This document shows positions 44,537-52,952 of a stretch of DNA of 64,000 nt, in pieces. Location of the stretch: the NCBI RefSeq assembly GCF_900624995.1, contig NZ_UYXQ01000007.1, forward strand, positions 1 through 64,000. Direction: 5' to 3'. The stretch's first letter is position 1, and every line of letters starts with the position of its first letter. Both the position numbers and the translations under genes were made by a program. Below the pieces are notes generated by a model that was given only the letters and a program-made list of their open reading frames with translations, ran no database searches and was not told where the DNA came from. Source of the DNA: Pseudomonas antarctica. GTDB taxonomy: Bacteria > Pseudomonadota > Gammaproteobacteria > Pseudomonadales > Pseudomonadaceae.

Positions 44537-45124
44537 ATGAGTCGTGAAGCCCTGCAGGAATCGCTGTCCGCAGTGATGGATAACGAAGCGGATGAACTGG
44601 AACTTCGTCGAGTGCTCAACGCATTTGATGATGCCGAAACCCGTGATACCTGGTCTCGTTACCAAGTCGCTCGGGCGGTGATGCACAAGGATCTTCTAAT
44701 CCCTCGTTTGGATATTGCTGCGGCCGTTTCTGCTGCGTTGGCTGATGAAGCCGTTCCGGCAAAAGCTGCTCGTGGTCCATGGCGTAGCCTGGGTCGTCTG
44801 GCAGTAGCTGCTTCGGTGACTGTTGCTGTGCTGGCTGGTGTTCGTCTGTACAACCAAGACGAAATCGCTGGTGCCGAGCTGGCCCAGCAGACTCAGCAAC
44901 CGGTCATGGCCGGTCCGCAAGTTAAAGGCCCAGCCGTACTGGCCGGCTACAAGGAAAGCTCTGACACTACCGGCCCTATGGCCAGCGGTGTCCTTCAAGG
45001 GCAATCCGGCTGGCAGGATCAGCGTCTTCCAGGCTATCTGCGCCAACACGCGCAGGAATCGGCACTGAAAGGCACTGAAAGCGCTTTGCCATACGCTCGT
45101 GCAGCAAGCCTGGAAAACCGCTAA
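44537..45124 (+). CDS. mucA: Anti-sigma factor MucA
   Basis: 195 residues: cytoplasmic sigma-binding domain (MSREALQESLSAVMDNEADELELRRVL), one membrane segment (about 85-103, LAVAASVTVAVLAGV), periplasmic tail that is cut by AlgW in signalling. Full length, no mucoid-type frameshift. Holds AlgU inactive. Confidence 0.94.
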   Translation: MSREALQESLSAVMDNEADELELRRVLNAFDDAETRDTWSRYQVARAVMHKDLLIPRLDIAAAVSAALADEAVPAKAARGPWRSLGRLAVAASVTVAVLAGVRLYNQDEIAGAELAQQTQQPVMAGPQVKGPAVLAGYKESSDTTGPMASGVLQGQSGWQDQRLPGYLRQHAQESALKGTESALPYARAASLENR

Positions 45125-45140
45125 ACCGATAAGGGGCCCT

Positions 45141-46100
45141 ATGCGCGCCATACCGCTCCTTACGCTTTTGCTCAGTGGTTGTTTTGCACTATCCGCCCAT
45201 GCCGATGAAGCCCAAGACTGGCTGACTCGACTTGGGCGTGCAGAGCAGCAGCAAAGCTTTGCAGGTACGTTCGTCTACGAGCGTAACGGCAGTTTTTCTA
45301 CCCATGACATCTGGCACCGTGTCCAGGATGGTCAAGTCCGAGAGCGGCTGTTACGGCTCGATGGCTCGGCTCAGGAAGTCGTGCGCGTCGATGGTCGTAC
45401 GCAATGCGTCAGTGGCACACTGGTCGCAGGTCTTGGTAATTCGCCTGATGCGCCTTCACGCGCACTCGATCCGCAAAAACTCACTCAATACTACGCGCTG
45501 TCCGTCATTGGCAAATCGCGCGTGGCCGGTCGTAATGCGGTGATCGTGTCGATCACTCCGCGCGATCAATATCGATACGGCTTCGAGTTGCACTTGGATC
45601 GTGAAACAGCGCTGCCGCTCAAATCTTTGTTGCTCAATGATCAGGGCCAGTTGTTGGAGCGTTTTCAGTTCACCCGATTGAGCACTTCGCCAGCACCCTC
45701 TGATCGCGACTTGCAGCCCAGTAGTGAATGCACGCCTGTAGCTGTTTCAAAGAGCAAAGCGCCTGAAGTACCGGCTACTCATGCGTGGCACCTGGATTGG
45801 TTGCCTCCTGGTTTCCAGCTCACCAGCAGCAGCGCGCGTAGAGACACCCAAACTAAATCCACCGTAGACAGCCTGATGTATAACGACGGGCTTGCGCGGT
45901 TTTCGGTGTTTCTCGAGTCAACCGACGGCGCGAGCGTGAGTGAAATCCGCACGCAGCTGGGCCCAACCGTTGCCGTGTCGCGCCGTTTGAACACAGTCGA
46001 TGGCGAAGTAATGGTGACGGTTGTCGGCGAAATTCCCATCGGCACTGCCGAGCGCATCGCGCTCTCGGTGCGCGGTGAAAAGACAGCTGCCAAGCCATGA
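45141..46100 (+). CDS. mucB: Periplasmic MucA protector MucB
   Basis: 319 residues with signal peptide (cleavage after SAHA). Seen: two-domain RseB-like fold start DEAQDWLTRLGRAEQQQSFAGTFVYERNGSFSTHDIWHRV and C-terminal domain from about 215. Binds the MucA periplasmic tail and blocks proteolysis. RBS GGGGCC weak; the start at 45141 follows mucA by 16 bp. Confidence 0.93.
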   Translation: MRAIPLLTLLLSGCFALSAHADEAQDWLTRLGRAEQQQSFAGTFVYERNGSFSTHDIWHRVQDGQVRERLLRLDGSAQEVVRVDGRTQCVSGTLVAGLGNSPDAPSRALDPQKLTQYYALSVIGKSRVAGRNAVIVSITPRDQYRYGFELHLDRETALPLKSLLLNDQGQLLERFQFTRLSTSPAPSDRDLQPSSECTPVAVSKSKAPEVPATHAWHLDWLPPGFQLTSSSARRDTQTKSTVDSLMYNDGLARFSVFLESTDGASVSEIRTQLGPTVAVSRRLNTVDGEVMVTVVGEIPIGTAERIALSVRGEKTAAKP

Positions 46101-46219
46101 GTCGTTAATCCTATGTTCATCCTGACCTTTCAATCTGCGCCTATGCCTGCTTGGGTGCTGAGAACATGAAATTTCTGGATCAGTATTTTCACTTGCAAAA
46201 TATCTCCATGTTTTTTATA

Positions 46220-46250
46220 GGTCAGGGCTTAGCGGCCCTGACCTTGTTTT
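46220..46250 (+). terminator. Intrinsic terminator between mucB and mucD
   Basis: GGTCAGGGC (46220-46228) pairs with GCCCTGACC (46235-46243), then TTGTTTT. It ends algU-mucA-mucB, so mucD needs read-through or its own promoter. Just beyond it lies TTTGTTC-GCG-GAACAAA (46248-46264), a 7-3-7 inverted repeat. Confidence 0.75.
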
Positions 46251-46334
46251 GTTCGCGGAACAAAGATGTCGGTCGCAGTTTTCGGCGTTTCTTGAACCCT
46301 GTCGCTCAACCCTGCTCGTCGTAACGGGAGCTGT

Positions 46335-47771
46335 ATGTCGATACCACGTTTGAAGTCTTACCTATCCATAGTCGCCACGGTATTGGTGTTGGGTCAGGCC
46401 GTATCCGCGCAAGCGGCCGAGCTGCCTGACTTCACCCAACTGGTGGAGCAGGCCTCGCCTGCCGTGGTGAATATCAGTACCACGCAAAAACTGCCGGATC
46501 GCAAAGTCTCTAACCAGCAGATGCCCGACCTGGAAGGCTTGCCGCCGATGCTGCGCGAGTTCTTCGAGCGCGGTATGCCCCAGCAGCGTTCCCCTCGTGG
46601 CGGCGGTGGGCAGCGTGAGGCTCAGTCCCTGGGCTCGGGCTTCATCATTTCTCCCGATGGCTACATCCTCACCAACAACCACGTGATTGCCGACGCTGAT
46701 GAGATCCTCGTGCGCCTGGCTGATCGCAGTGAGCTGAAAGCCAAGCTGGTCGGCACTGACCCGCGTTCCGACGTGGCCTTGCTGAAAATCGAAGGCAAAG
46801 ATCTGCCCGTGCTGAAGCTGGGTAAATCCCAGGACCTCAAAGCCGGGCAGTGGGTCGTCGCGATCGGTTCACCGTTCGGCTTTGACCATACCGTCACCCA
46901 AGGCATCGTCAGCGCCATTGGCCGCAGCCTGCCGAACGAAAACTACGTGCCGTTCATCCAGACCGACGTGCCGATCAACCCAGGTAACTCCGGTGGCCCG
47001 TTGTTCAACTTGGCGGGCGAAGTGGTCGGGATCAACTCCCAGATCTATACCCGTTCCGGCGGGTTTATGGGGGTGTCCTTCGCTATTCCAATCGACGTGG
47101 CCATGGATGTATCCAATCAACTGAAAAGCGGTGGCAAGGTCAGCCGTGGCTGGTTGGGTGTAGTGATTCAGGAAGTGAACAAAGACCTGGCCGAGTCCTT
47201 CGGTCTTGATAAGCCGGCCGGTGCCCTGGTCGCGCAGATCCAGGACGACGGCCCGGCTGCCAAAGGTGGCCTTCAAGTAGGCGACGTGATCCTGAGCATG
47301 AATGGTCAGCCGATCGTCATGTCTGCCGACCTGCCGCATTTGGTCGGTGCGCTCAAGGCCGGTAGCAAAGCCAAGCTGGAAGTGATTCGTGAAGGCAAGC
47401 GCCAGACCGTTGAGCTGACCGTAGGCGCGATTCCGGAAGAGGGTGCCACACTGGATGCCCTGGGCAATACCAAGCCGGGTGCCGAGCGCAGCAGCAATCG
47501 TCTGGGCATCGCCGTGGCCGAGCTGACTGATGAACAGAAGAAGAGTTTCGACCTTAAAAGCGGCGTAGTGATCAAGGAAGTGCAGGACGGCCCTGCCTCT
47601 CTGATCGGCCTGCAGCCAGGTGATGTGATCACCCACCTGAACAATCAGGCCATCGACACCACTAAGCAGTTCACCGACATCGCCAAGGCGCTGCCGAAGA
47701 ACCGTTCCGTATCGATGCGCGTGTTGCGTCAAGGGCGTGCAAGCTTCATCACCTTCAAGCTGGCCGAGTAA
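46335..47771 (+). CDS. mucD: Periplasmic serine protease MucD (DegP family)
   Basis: 478 residues: signal peptide to AQAA, trypsin-like domain with catalytic His in TNNHVIADAD, Asp in DPRSDVALLKI and Ser in NPGNSGGPLFNL, then two PDZ domains (about 270-360 and 385-470). Degrades misfolded envelope proteins and dampens AlgU activity. In P. aeruginosa mucC lies between mucB and mucD; it is absent here, as I recall for other fluorescent species. Confidence 0.95.
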   Translation: MSIPRLKSYLSIVATVLVLGQAVSAQAAELPDFTQLVEQASPAVVNISTTQKLPDRKVSNQQMPDLEGLPPMLREFFERGMPQQRSPRGGGGQREAQSLGSGFIISPDGYILTNNHVIADADEILVRLADRSELKAKLVGTDPRSDVALLKIEGKDLPVLKLGKSQDLKAGQWVVAIGSPFGFDHTVTQGIVSAIGRSLPNENYVPFIQTDVPINPGNSGGPLFNLAGEVVGINSQIYTRSGGFMGVSFAIPIDVAMDVSNQLKSGGKVSRGWLGVVIQEVNKDLAESFGLDKPAGALVAQIQDDGPAAKGGLQVGDVILSMNGQPIVMSADLPHLVGALKAGSKAKLEVIREGKRQTVELTVGAIPEEGATLDALGNTKPGAERSSNRLGIAVAELTDEQKKSFDLKSGVVIKEVQDGPASLIGLQPGDVITHLNNQAIDTTKQFTDIAKALPKNRSVSMRVLRQGRASFITFKLAE

Positions 47772-47784
47772 TCCGCTAGAACAA

Positions 47785-47816
47785 TAAAAAGCCCCGCGAA
47801 AGCGGGGCTTTTTTGT
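47785..47816. terminator. Bidirectional terminator mucD / BepA-like gene
   Basis: AAAAAGCCCCGC-GAAA-GCGGGGCTTTTTT, perfect stem with GAAA loop, between two convergent genes. Confidence 0.92.
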
Positions 47817-47827
47817 GGGTGATGGAT

Positions 47828-49261
47828 TTAGTTCATCATCCCTTTTACCAAGCGCTCCTGTTCGATCAACTCGCGCTGGCGTGCGTCGATACGCGAGGAC
47901 AGCGGGAAGTTGTTGCCAGCGCGGCGCTTGGCGAAGTCCAGTTGCTGAATGGCCTGCTGGTAGTCGCCCACCAGTGCAAAGTACTCGGCGCGAGCTTGAT
48001 GCAGGCCGATGATGTTACCGGACAGTCCGCGTGTCTCGGCGACCTGATACCAGACATCCGGATCATCCGGACGGGATTTTAGCAATGCATCCAAAGCCTT
48101 CTCCGCATCAGCGGTGCGATTCTGCTTGAGCAGCAGGTCTACCCGTACCTGATTCAGCGGATAATTGCCGGGGTATTGGGTGAGCATGCGGCCAGTGCGT
48201 TGCTGTGCATCAGGCAAGCGGTTGTTGGTGATGTCCAGCTCGATCTGCGCCAAGTTGTAAGTGATGTCGTTGGGCGCCTTGGCCAGCAGCGGCGCCAGGG
48301 TTTCTCGCGCTTCCTTGAGTTGAGTGCCCTTGATCTGGGCGATGGCCAAGCCATAGCGCGCCACATCGTTTTTCGGGTTCTCGTCCAACTGCGCCTGGAA
48401 GCGTTTGGCCGCGAGGCCCGGGGTGTCTTCGTATTGCAACTGCACCCGTGCGCGAATCAACTGGTAGCGCAGGCTGTCTTCCTTGCCGCCGGGTTTGGCT
48501 TGCTCGGCGCGGTTGCGAGTATCGGCGATCCGTGACTCGGTAACCGGGTGAGTCAACAGAAATTCCGGCGGCTTGGCGTCAAAACGGTATTGGCGCATCA
48601 GGCGTTCGAACATGGTCGGCATGGAGCGCGGGTCGTAACCGGCTTTTTCCAAGTTAAGGATGCCGATGCGGTCAGCCTCTTGTTCGTTCTGGCGGGAGAA
48701 CCGGCGTTGCTCCTGGATTGCCGCCGCCTGGCTGCCGGCAATCGCGGCAATACCTGCATCACCTGCACCCGCTGCAGCCGCAATAATGCCGCCGAGCAAA
48801 GCAGCCATCATTGGTATCTGCATGCGCGACTGCGCCTCCACGCCCCGGGCAAAGTGGCGCTGCGACAAGTGCGCCAACTCGTGGGCGAGTACCGAGGCAT
48901 ATTCGCCTTCGGTCTGGGCATTGAGGAACAGGCCGCCATTGACCCCGACAATCCCGCCAGGGGCGGCAAAGGCGTTGAGCTGCGGGCTGTTGATCAGGAT
49001 GAACTCCAGGCGCCGGTCATTGACCTGGCTGGTCTCCACCAGCTTGTACACGCTGGTTTCGACGTAATCTTTAAGCTGCGGGTCATTGAGCTGCGAGACC
49101 TGGCCGCGCAAGTAGGCCAGCCATGCACGGCCCAGTTGGTATTCCTGTTGTGGCGAGACAATCGCAGAACTGGCGTCGCCGAGTGACGGCAGGTCGTCAG
49201 CGAAGGCCGGAGAGGCCAGCAGGCAAGCCAGCGTCAGCAGGGTGGGGCGCAAAAAAGTCAT
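47828..49261 (-). CDS. bepA: BepA-like periplasmic M48 metalloprotease with TPR
   Basis: 477 residues. Signal peptide (cleavage after SPAFA), M48 peptidase domain with zinc motif VLAHELAHLSQRH (HExxH) and third ligand in NEQEADRIGI, then a C-terminal TPR region (about 300-470). Works in outer-membrane protein quality control (LptD, BAM) by family knowledge. Stands between mucD and tusA-like genes. Confidence 0.88.
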   Translation of the reverse strand: MTFLRPTLLTLACLLASPAFADDLPSLGDASSAIVSPQQEYQLGRAWLAYLRGQVSQLNDPQLKDYVETSVYKLVETSQVNDRRLEFILINSPQLNAFAAPGGIVGVNGGLFLNAQTEGEYASVLAHELAHLSQRHFARGVEAQSRMQIPMMAALLGGIIAAAAGAGDAGIAAIAGSQAAAIQEQRRFSRQNEQEADRIGILNLEKAGYDPRSMPTMFERLMRQYRFDAKPPEFLLTHPVTESRIADTRNRAEQAKPGGKEDSLRYQLIRARVQLQYEDTPGLAAKRFQAQLDENPKNDVARYGLAIAQIKGTQLKEARETLAPLLAKAPNDITYNLAQIELDITNNRLPDAQQRTGRMLTQYPGNYPLNQVRVDLLLKQNRTADAEKALDALLKSRPDDPDVWYQVAETRGLSGNIIGLHQARAEYFALVGDYQQAIQQLDFAKRRAGNNFPLSSRIDARQRELIEQERLVKGMMN

Positions 49262-49356
49262 GCACAGAGCCTTTCGACAAAGAGATTACTGTAGCCGGAC
49301 ACTGAGCCTCGGACCAGATATTCTAAGCACCCTAAACACTTGTCCGGAGTAATACC

Positions 49357-49596
49357 ATGACCGACGCCGTAGCCTTTGATGCCGAACTCGATGCCAGCGG
49401 CCTCAATTGCCCGTTGCCGTTGCTCAAGGCCAAGCTGGAGCTCAATCGATTGGCCAGTGGTGCAGTGCTCAAGGTGATCGCCACGGACGCAGGCTCCCAG
49501 CGCGATTTCCGCACGTTTGCCAAGTTGGCCGGGCACACCCTATTGCACGAAGAAGACGCCGCTGGTGTATACCGTTATTGGTTGCGCAAGGCCTGA
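49357..49596 (+). CDS. TusA-family sulphur-transfer protein
   Basis: 79 residues. Seen: LDASGLNCPLPLLKAKLELNRL, where the Cys of CPLP is the persulphide carrier, and LASGAVLKVIATDAGSQRDF. Could be TusA itself (tRNA thiolation) or a paralogue; context does not decide. Confidence 0.85.
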   Translation: MTDAVAFDAELDASGLNCPLPLLKAKLELNRLASGAVLKVIATDAGSQRDFRTFAKLAGHTLLHEEDAAGVYRYWLRKA

Positions 49597-49627
49597 ACCG
49601 GTTGCCCCCACCACCCGAGGTTGATTG

Positions 49628-50698
49628 ATGTTCAAAGTGTTACGAGACTGGATTCAGCGCTACTTCTCTGATGAAGAAGCCGTGGTGCTGGCGGTCCTGC
49701 TGTTCCTGGCCTTCACCGCCGTACTCACCTTAGGTGGCATGTTGGCACCGGTGCTGGCGGGGATGGTGCTGGCGTACCTGATGCAAGGCCTGGTCACTAC
49801 CCTGGAGCGTTTGCGCTTGCCGGGCGCCGTGGCGGTGGGCTTGGTGTTTGCTTTGTTCATGGGGCTGCTGGTGGTGTTTATAGTGGTGGTGTTGCCATTG
49901 CTGTGGCACCAACTGATCACGCTGTTCAATGAGCTGCCCGGCATGCTCGCCAAGTGGCAATCGCTGTTGCTGTTGTTGCCCGAACGCTACCCGCATCTCG
50001 TGTCGGACGAGCAGGTACTGCAGGCCATCGAAGTGGCGCGCGGCGAGATCGGAAAATTCGGGCAGTGGGCGTTGACCTTTTCCCTGTCCAGCCTGCCGCT
50101 GCTGGTCAATATCATGATCTACCTGGTGTTGGTGCCGATCCTGGTGTTCTTCTTTCTCAAGGACCGCGCAATGATCGGCCGCTGGGTAAGCGGTTACCTG
50201 CCGCGTGAACGGGCGCTGATCACTCGTGTGGCTGAGGAGATGAACCGGCAGATCGCCAATTACATCCGTGGCAAGGTCATTGAGATCGTTATCTGCGGGG
50301 GTGTTACCTACATCGCGTTTGTGGCGCTGGGGCTGAACTACGCGGCACTGCTGGCGTTGCTGGTGGGCGTGTCGGTGGTAGTGCCGTATGTCGGCGCGGT
50401 GGTGGTGACGGTGCCGGTGATGTTGATCGCGTTGTTCCAGTGGGGTTGGAGTGATCAGTTCATCTACCTGATGGCGGTGTACGGCATTATCCAGACGTTG
50501 GATGGCAACGTGCTGGTGCCCCTGTTGTTCTCGGAGGCTGTCAACCTGCACCCGGTGGCGATCATCTGCGCCGTGCTGTTGTTTGGTGGGTTGTGGGGGT
50601 TTTGGGGCGTGTTCTTTGCGATTCCCCTGGCGACACTGTTCAAGGCCGTACTGGATGCATGGCCGCGACAAGAACCGGTGGTTGCGCCTTTGTTGTAG
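49628..50698 (+). CDS. AI-2E family transporter, PerM-like
   Basis: 356 residues with about eight hydrophobic segments. Seen: near the C-terminus VSVVVPYVGAVVVTVPVMLIALFQWG and IIQTLDGNVLVPLLFSEAVNLHPVAIICAVLLFGGLWGFWG, the family signature. Export role for autoinducer-2 is only shown for few members. Start at 49628 (second Met of a TTG-ATG pair). Confidence 0.85.
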   Translation: MFKVLRDWIQRYFSDEEAVVLAVLLFLAFTAVLTLGGMLAPVLAGMVLAYLMQGLVTTLERLRLPGAVAVGLVFALFMGLLVVFIVVVLPLLWHQLITLFNELPGMLAKWQSLLLLLPERYPHLVSDEQVLQAIEVARGEIGKFGQWALTFSLSSLPLLVNIMIYLVLVPILVFFFLKDRAMIGRWVSGYLPRERALITRVAEEMNRQIANYIRGKVIEIVICGGVTYIAFVALGLNYAALLALLVGVSVVVPYVGAVVVTVPVMLIALFQWGWSDQFIYLMAVYGIIQTLDGNVLVPLLFSEAVNLHPVAIICAVLLFGGLWGFWGVFFAIPLATLFKAVLDAWPRQEPVVAPLL

Positions 50699-50701
50699 CG
50701 A

Positions 50702-50731
50702 TTGGGGCGAGCACCCGGTGTTCGCCCCAAA
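50702..50731. terminator. Terminator hairpin between perM-like and bcp genes
   Basis: TTGGGGCGAGCACC and GGTGTTCGCCCCAA pair almost perfectly over 14 bp with a two-base turn (one G-T pair); only short T/A runs follow, so it may be a weak or Rho-assisted terminator for both convergent genes. Confidence 0.6.
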
Positions 50732-50734
50732 GCT

Positions 50735-51208
50735 TCAAGCCTTGTTCAACGCCTGCGCCGCCGCCAAAACGGCGTCCACATGCCCCGGCACTTTCACACC
50801 GCGCCATTCCTGACGCAGCACCCCATCCTTGTCGATCAAAAAGGTGCTGCGATCAACGCCCAAGTATTCCTTGCCGTACAGCTTCTTCAACTTGATCACA
50901 TCAAACAGCTGGCAAACCGCTTCGTCCTTGTCACTGATCAGTTCAAAGGGAAACGCCTGCTTGCCCTTGAAGTTTTCGTGAGACTTCACGCTGTCGCGCG
51001 ACACGCCAAACACTTCGGTGTTGGCCGCCTTGAACGCTGCGTACTGGTCACGAAACCCCTGGCCTTCGGTGGTGCAGCCCGGCGTGCTGTCCTTCGGGTA
51101 GAAGTAAATCACCACTTGCTTGCCCTTGAGGGCGGCGAGGCTGAACGTCTGGCCGCTGGTGGCCTGGGCTTCGAAATCGGCCACGGGTTTGTCGATGGCT
51201 ACCGGCAT
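50735..51208 (-). CDS. bcp: Peroxiredoxin Bcp/PrxQ
   Basis: 157 residues, thiol peroxidase that reduces hydroperoxides. Seen: IYFYPKDSTPGCTTEGQGFRDQ with the peroxidatic Cys after TPG. The resolving Cys that many PrxQ have five residues later (TPGCTxxxC) is absent; another Cys lies in AVCQLFDV. So it works either as a 1-Cys form or with the distal Cys. Start MPVAIDKPV at 51208. Divergent-like neighbour gcvR lies 14 bp upstream on the same strand, possibly one transcript. Confidence 0.9.
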   Translation of the reverse strand: MPVAIDKPVADFEAQATSGQTFSLAALKGKQVVIYFYPKDSTPGCTTEGQGFRDQYAAFKAANTEVFGVSRDSVKSHENFKGKQAFPFELISDKDEAVCQLFDVIKLKKLYGKEYLGVDRSTFLIDKDGVLRQEWRGVKVPGHVDAVLAAAQALNKA

Positions 51209-51222
51209 GGATAGATACTTCC

Positions 51223-51783
51223 TTACATTGGGTTCTGTGGGCGCCATGGCTCGATCAAAGCGTCGAGGTTCAAGGCATCGGCGAAATCCAGGAACTGGTC
51301 ACGCAGCCAGCTGATCTGCACGCCGGCTGGCAAGGTCACGGTGAACGTGGCGTTGAGCATGGTGCCGCCGGTTTGTGGCGCCTGGTAAGTGTCGCAGGTC
51401 AGGTTTTCCAGTTCGACGTTATGGTCGATAAAGAACTGGCACAGCTCGTTAACGATGTCCGAACGGTAGGCCGAGCTGACATACGCCACATAAGGCAGGG
51501 CCTGTGGGCGGTTTTCCAGTGCGGCGCTGCGAACCACATTGACCGTGAAGTCGTGCTTCTTGGCCAAGCCAGGCAGGCCCGTCTCCAGGCGCGCCAGGGC
51601 GTCCCAGGTACCGGAAATCTGCAGCACCAGCGCACTGCACTCGCCGTGGCGGGTGAGGCGGGAAGTCACGACGGCGCAGCGGTTTTCATGGCTGGCGCGG
51701 CACAGGACGTTGGTCAGCTCCATGGGGTTGGCGCCGAGGGCACTGATAACAAGGAATTGTTCGCGAACTGTGGGGGTGGACAT
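51223..51783 (-). CDS. gcvR: Glycine cleavage repressor GcvR-type ACT protein
   Basis: 186 residues with two ACT domains (seen: REQFLVISALGANPMELTNVLCRASHENRCAVVTSRL and SSAYRSDIVNELCQFFIDHNVELENLTCDTY). In gamma-proteobacteria GcvR acts with GcvA; in Pseudomonas the role is inferred. It is divergent from dapA, a conserved arrangement. Confidence 0.85.
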   Translation of the reverse strand: MSTPTVREQFLVISALGANPMELTNVLCRASHENRCAVVTSRLTRHGECSALVLQISGTWDALARLETGLPGLAKKHDFTVNVVRSAALENRPQALPYVAYVSSAYRSDIVNELCQFFIDHNVELENLTCDTYQAPQTGGTMLNATFTVTLPAGVQISWLRDQFLDFADALNLDALIEPWRPQNPM

Positions 51784-52056
51784 GCAGCCTTCCTAAAACG
51801 ATGAGCGGTCGACACGGTGAGGGCTGTATCGATCAAAGGATGAAGGGTAGCGAAAACCGTCGCGAAGGGATAGGAGGTGGCGTTTTCATTGCGTGATCGG
51901 TCGGATTTCAACGTGCTTCACGCCACGCTTTGGTCCAATGATGGCATTGCCCGTCGTTTAGTTGGTCCAGAACGCATCCTCAGGCGGTACTTCGCTTGTA
52001 CAAGCATCTTGGCGCCAGTACCATTACGGCTCTCTTTTTCCGGCAGGAGCGGTTGC

Positions 52057-52935
52057 ATGATTGCGGGCAGTATGGTGGCACTGGTCACACCCATGGATGC
52101 ACAAGGTCATCTCGACTGGGACAGCCTCGGCAAACTGGTGGACTTCCACCTGCAAGAAGGCACCAACGCCATAGTGGCGGTCGGCACCACGGGTGAATCG
52201 GCCACGCTTGATGTGGAAGAACACATCCAGGTGATCGAGTTCGTGGTCAAGCGCGTCGCGGGCCGTATCGCCGTGATCGCCGGTACGGGCGCCAACTCGA
52301 CGCGTGAAGCGATCGAGCTGACCAAAAACGCCAAGCACGCCGGTGCCGATGCCTGCCTGCTGGTGACCCCGTACTACAACAAGCCGACTCAGGAAGGCCT
52401 GTACCAGCACTTTCGCACCATTGCCGAAGCCGTTGATATCCCGCAGATTCTCTACAACGTGCCCGGCCGCACCGCCTGCGACATGAAGGCCGAGACCGTG
52501 ATCCGCCTGTCCACCGTACCGAACATCATCGGTATCAAGGAAGCCACCGGCGACCTGCAGCGCGCCAAGGACATCCTGGCCGGCGTGAGCAGCGACTTCC
52601 TGGTGTATTCCGGTGACGACGCCACGGCGGTCGAACTGATCCTGCTGGGTGGCAAAGGCAACATCTCGGTGACCGCCAACGTCGCCCCGCGCGCCATGAG
52701 CGAGCTGTGCGCCGCCGCCATCGCTGGTGACGCCGTGACCGCCCGCGCGATCCACGAGAAACTGATGCCGCTCAACAAGACACTGTTTATTGAATCCAAC
52801 CCTATTCCCGTGAAATGGGCGCTATTTGAGATGGGCCTGATGCCGGACGGTATCCGTCTGCCGCTCACCCGGCTCAGCGAAGCCTGTCACGAACCGCTGC
52901 GACAGGCCCTGCGCCAGTCCGGCGTCCTGGTTTAA
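52057..52935 (+). CDS. dapA: 4-hydroxy-tetrahydrodipicolinate synthase DapA
   Basis: 292 residues, TIM barrel; condenses pyruvate with aspartate semialdehyde in lysine/peptidoglycan synthesis. Seen: MIAGSMVALVTPMD, VGTTGESATLDVEEH, TPYYNKPTQEGLYQHF (catalytic Tyr) and IIGIKEATGDLQR (Schiff-base Lys). Start at 52057 after CAGGAG; the open frame upstream to 51877 is not coding. Confidence 0.95.
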   Translation: MIAGSMVALVTPMDAQGHLDWDSLGKLVDFHLQEGTNAIVAVGTTGESATLDVEEHIQVIEFVVKRVAGRIAVIAGTGANSTREAIELTKNAKHAGADACLLVTPYYNKPTQEGLYQHFRTIAEAVDIPQILYNVPGRTACDMKAETVIRLSTVPNIIGIKEATGDLQRAKDILAGVSSDFLVYSGDDATAVELILLGGKGNISVTANVAPRAMSELCAAAIAGDAVTARAIHEKLMPLNKTLFIESNPIPVKWALFEMGLMPDGIRLPLTRLSEACHEPLRQALRQSGVLV

Positions 52936-52952
52936 TTGAGGAAGCACTACGC

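Noticed and set aside
44537..45124. Mucoid-type mucA mutation
   Set aside because: The frame is open over the full 195 codons with membrane segment and periplasmic tail intact.
46113..46169. Tiny 18-codon frame after mucB as a mucC remnant
   Set aside because: Too short and without likeness to a membrane protein; no evidence that mucC was ever here.
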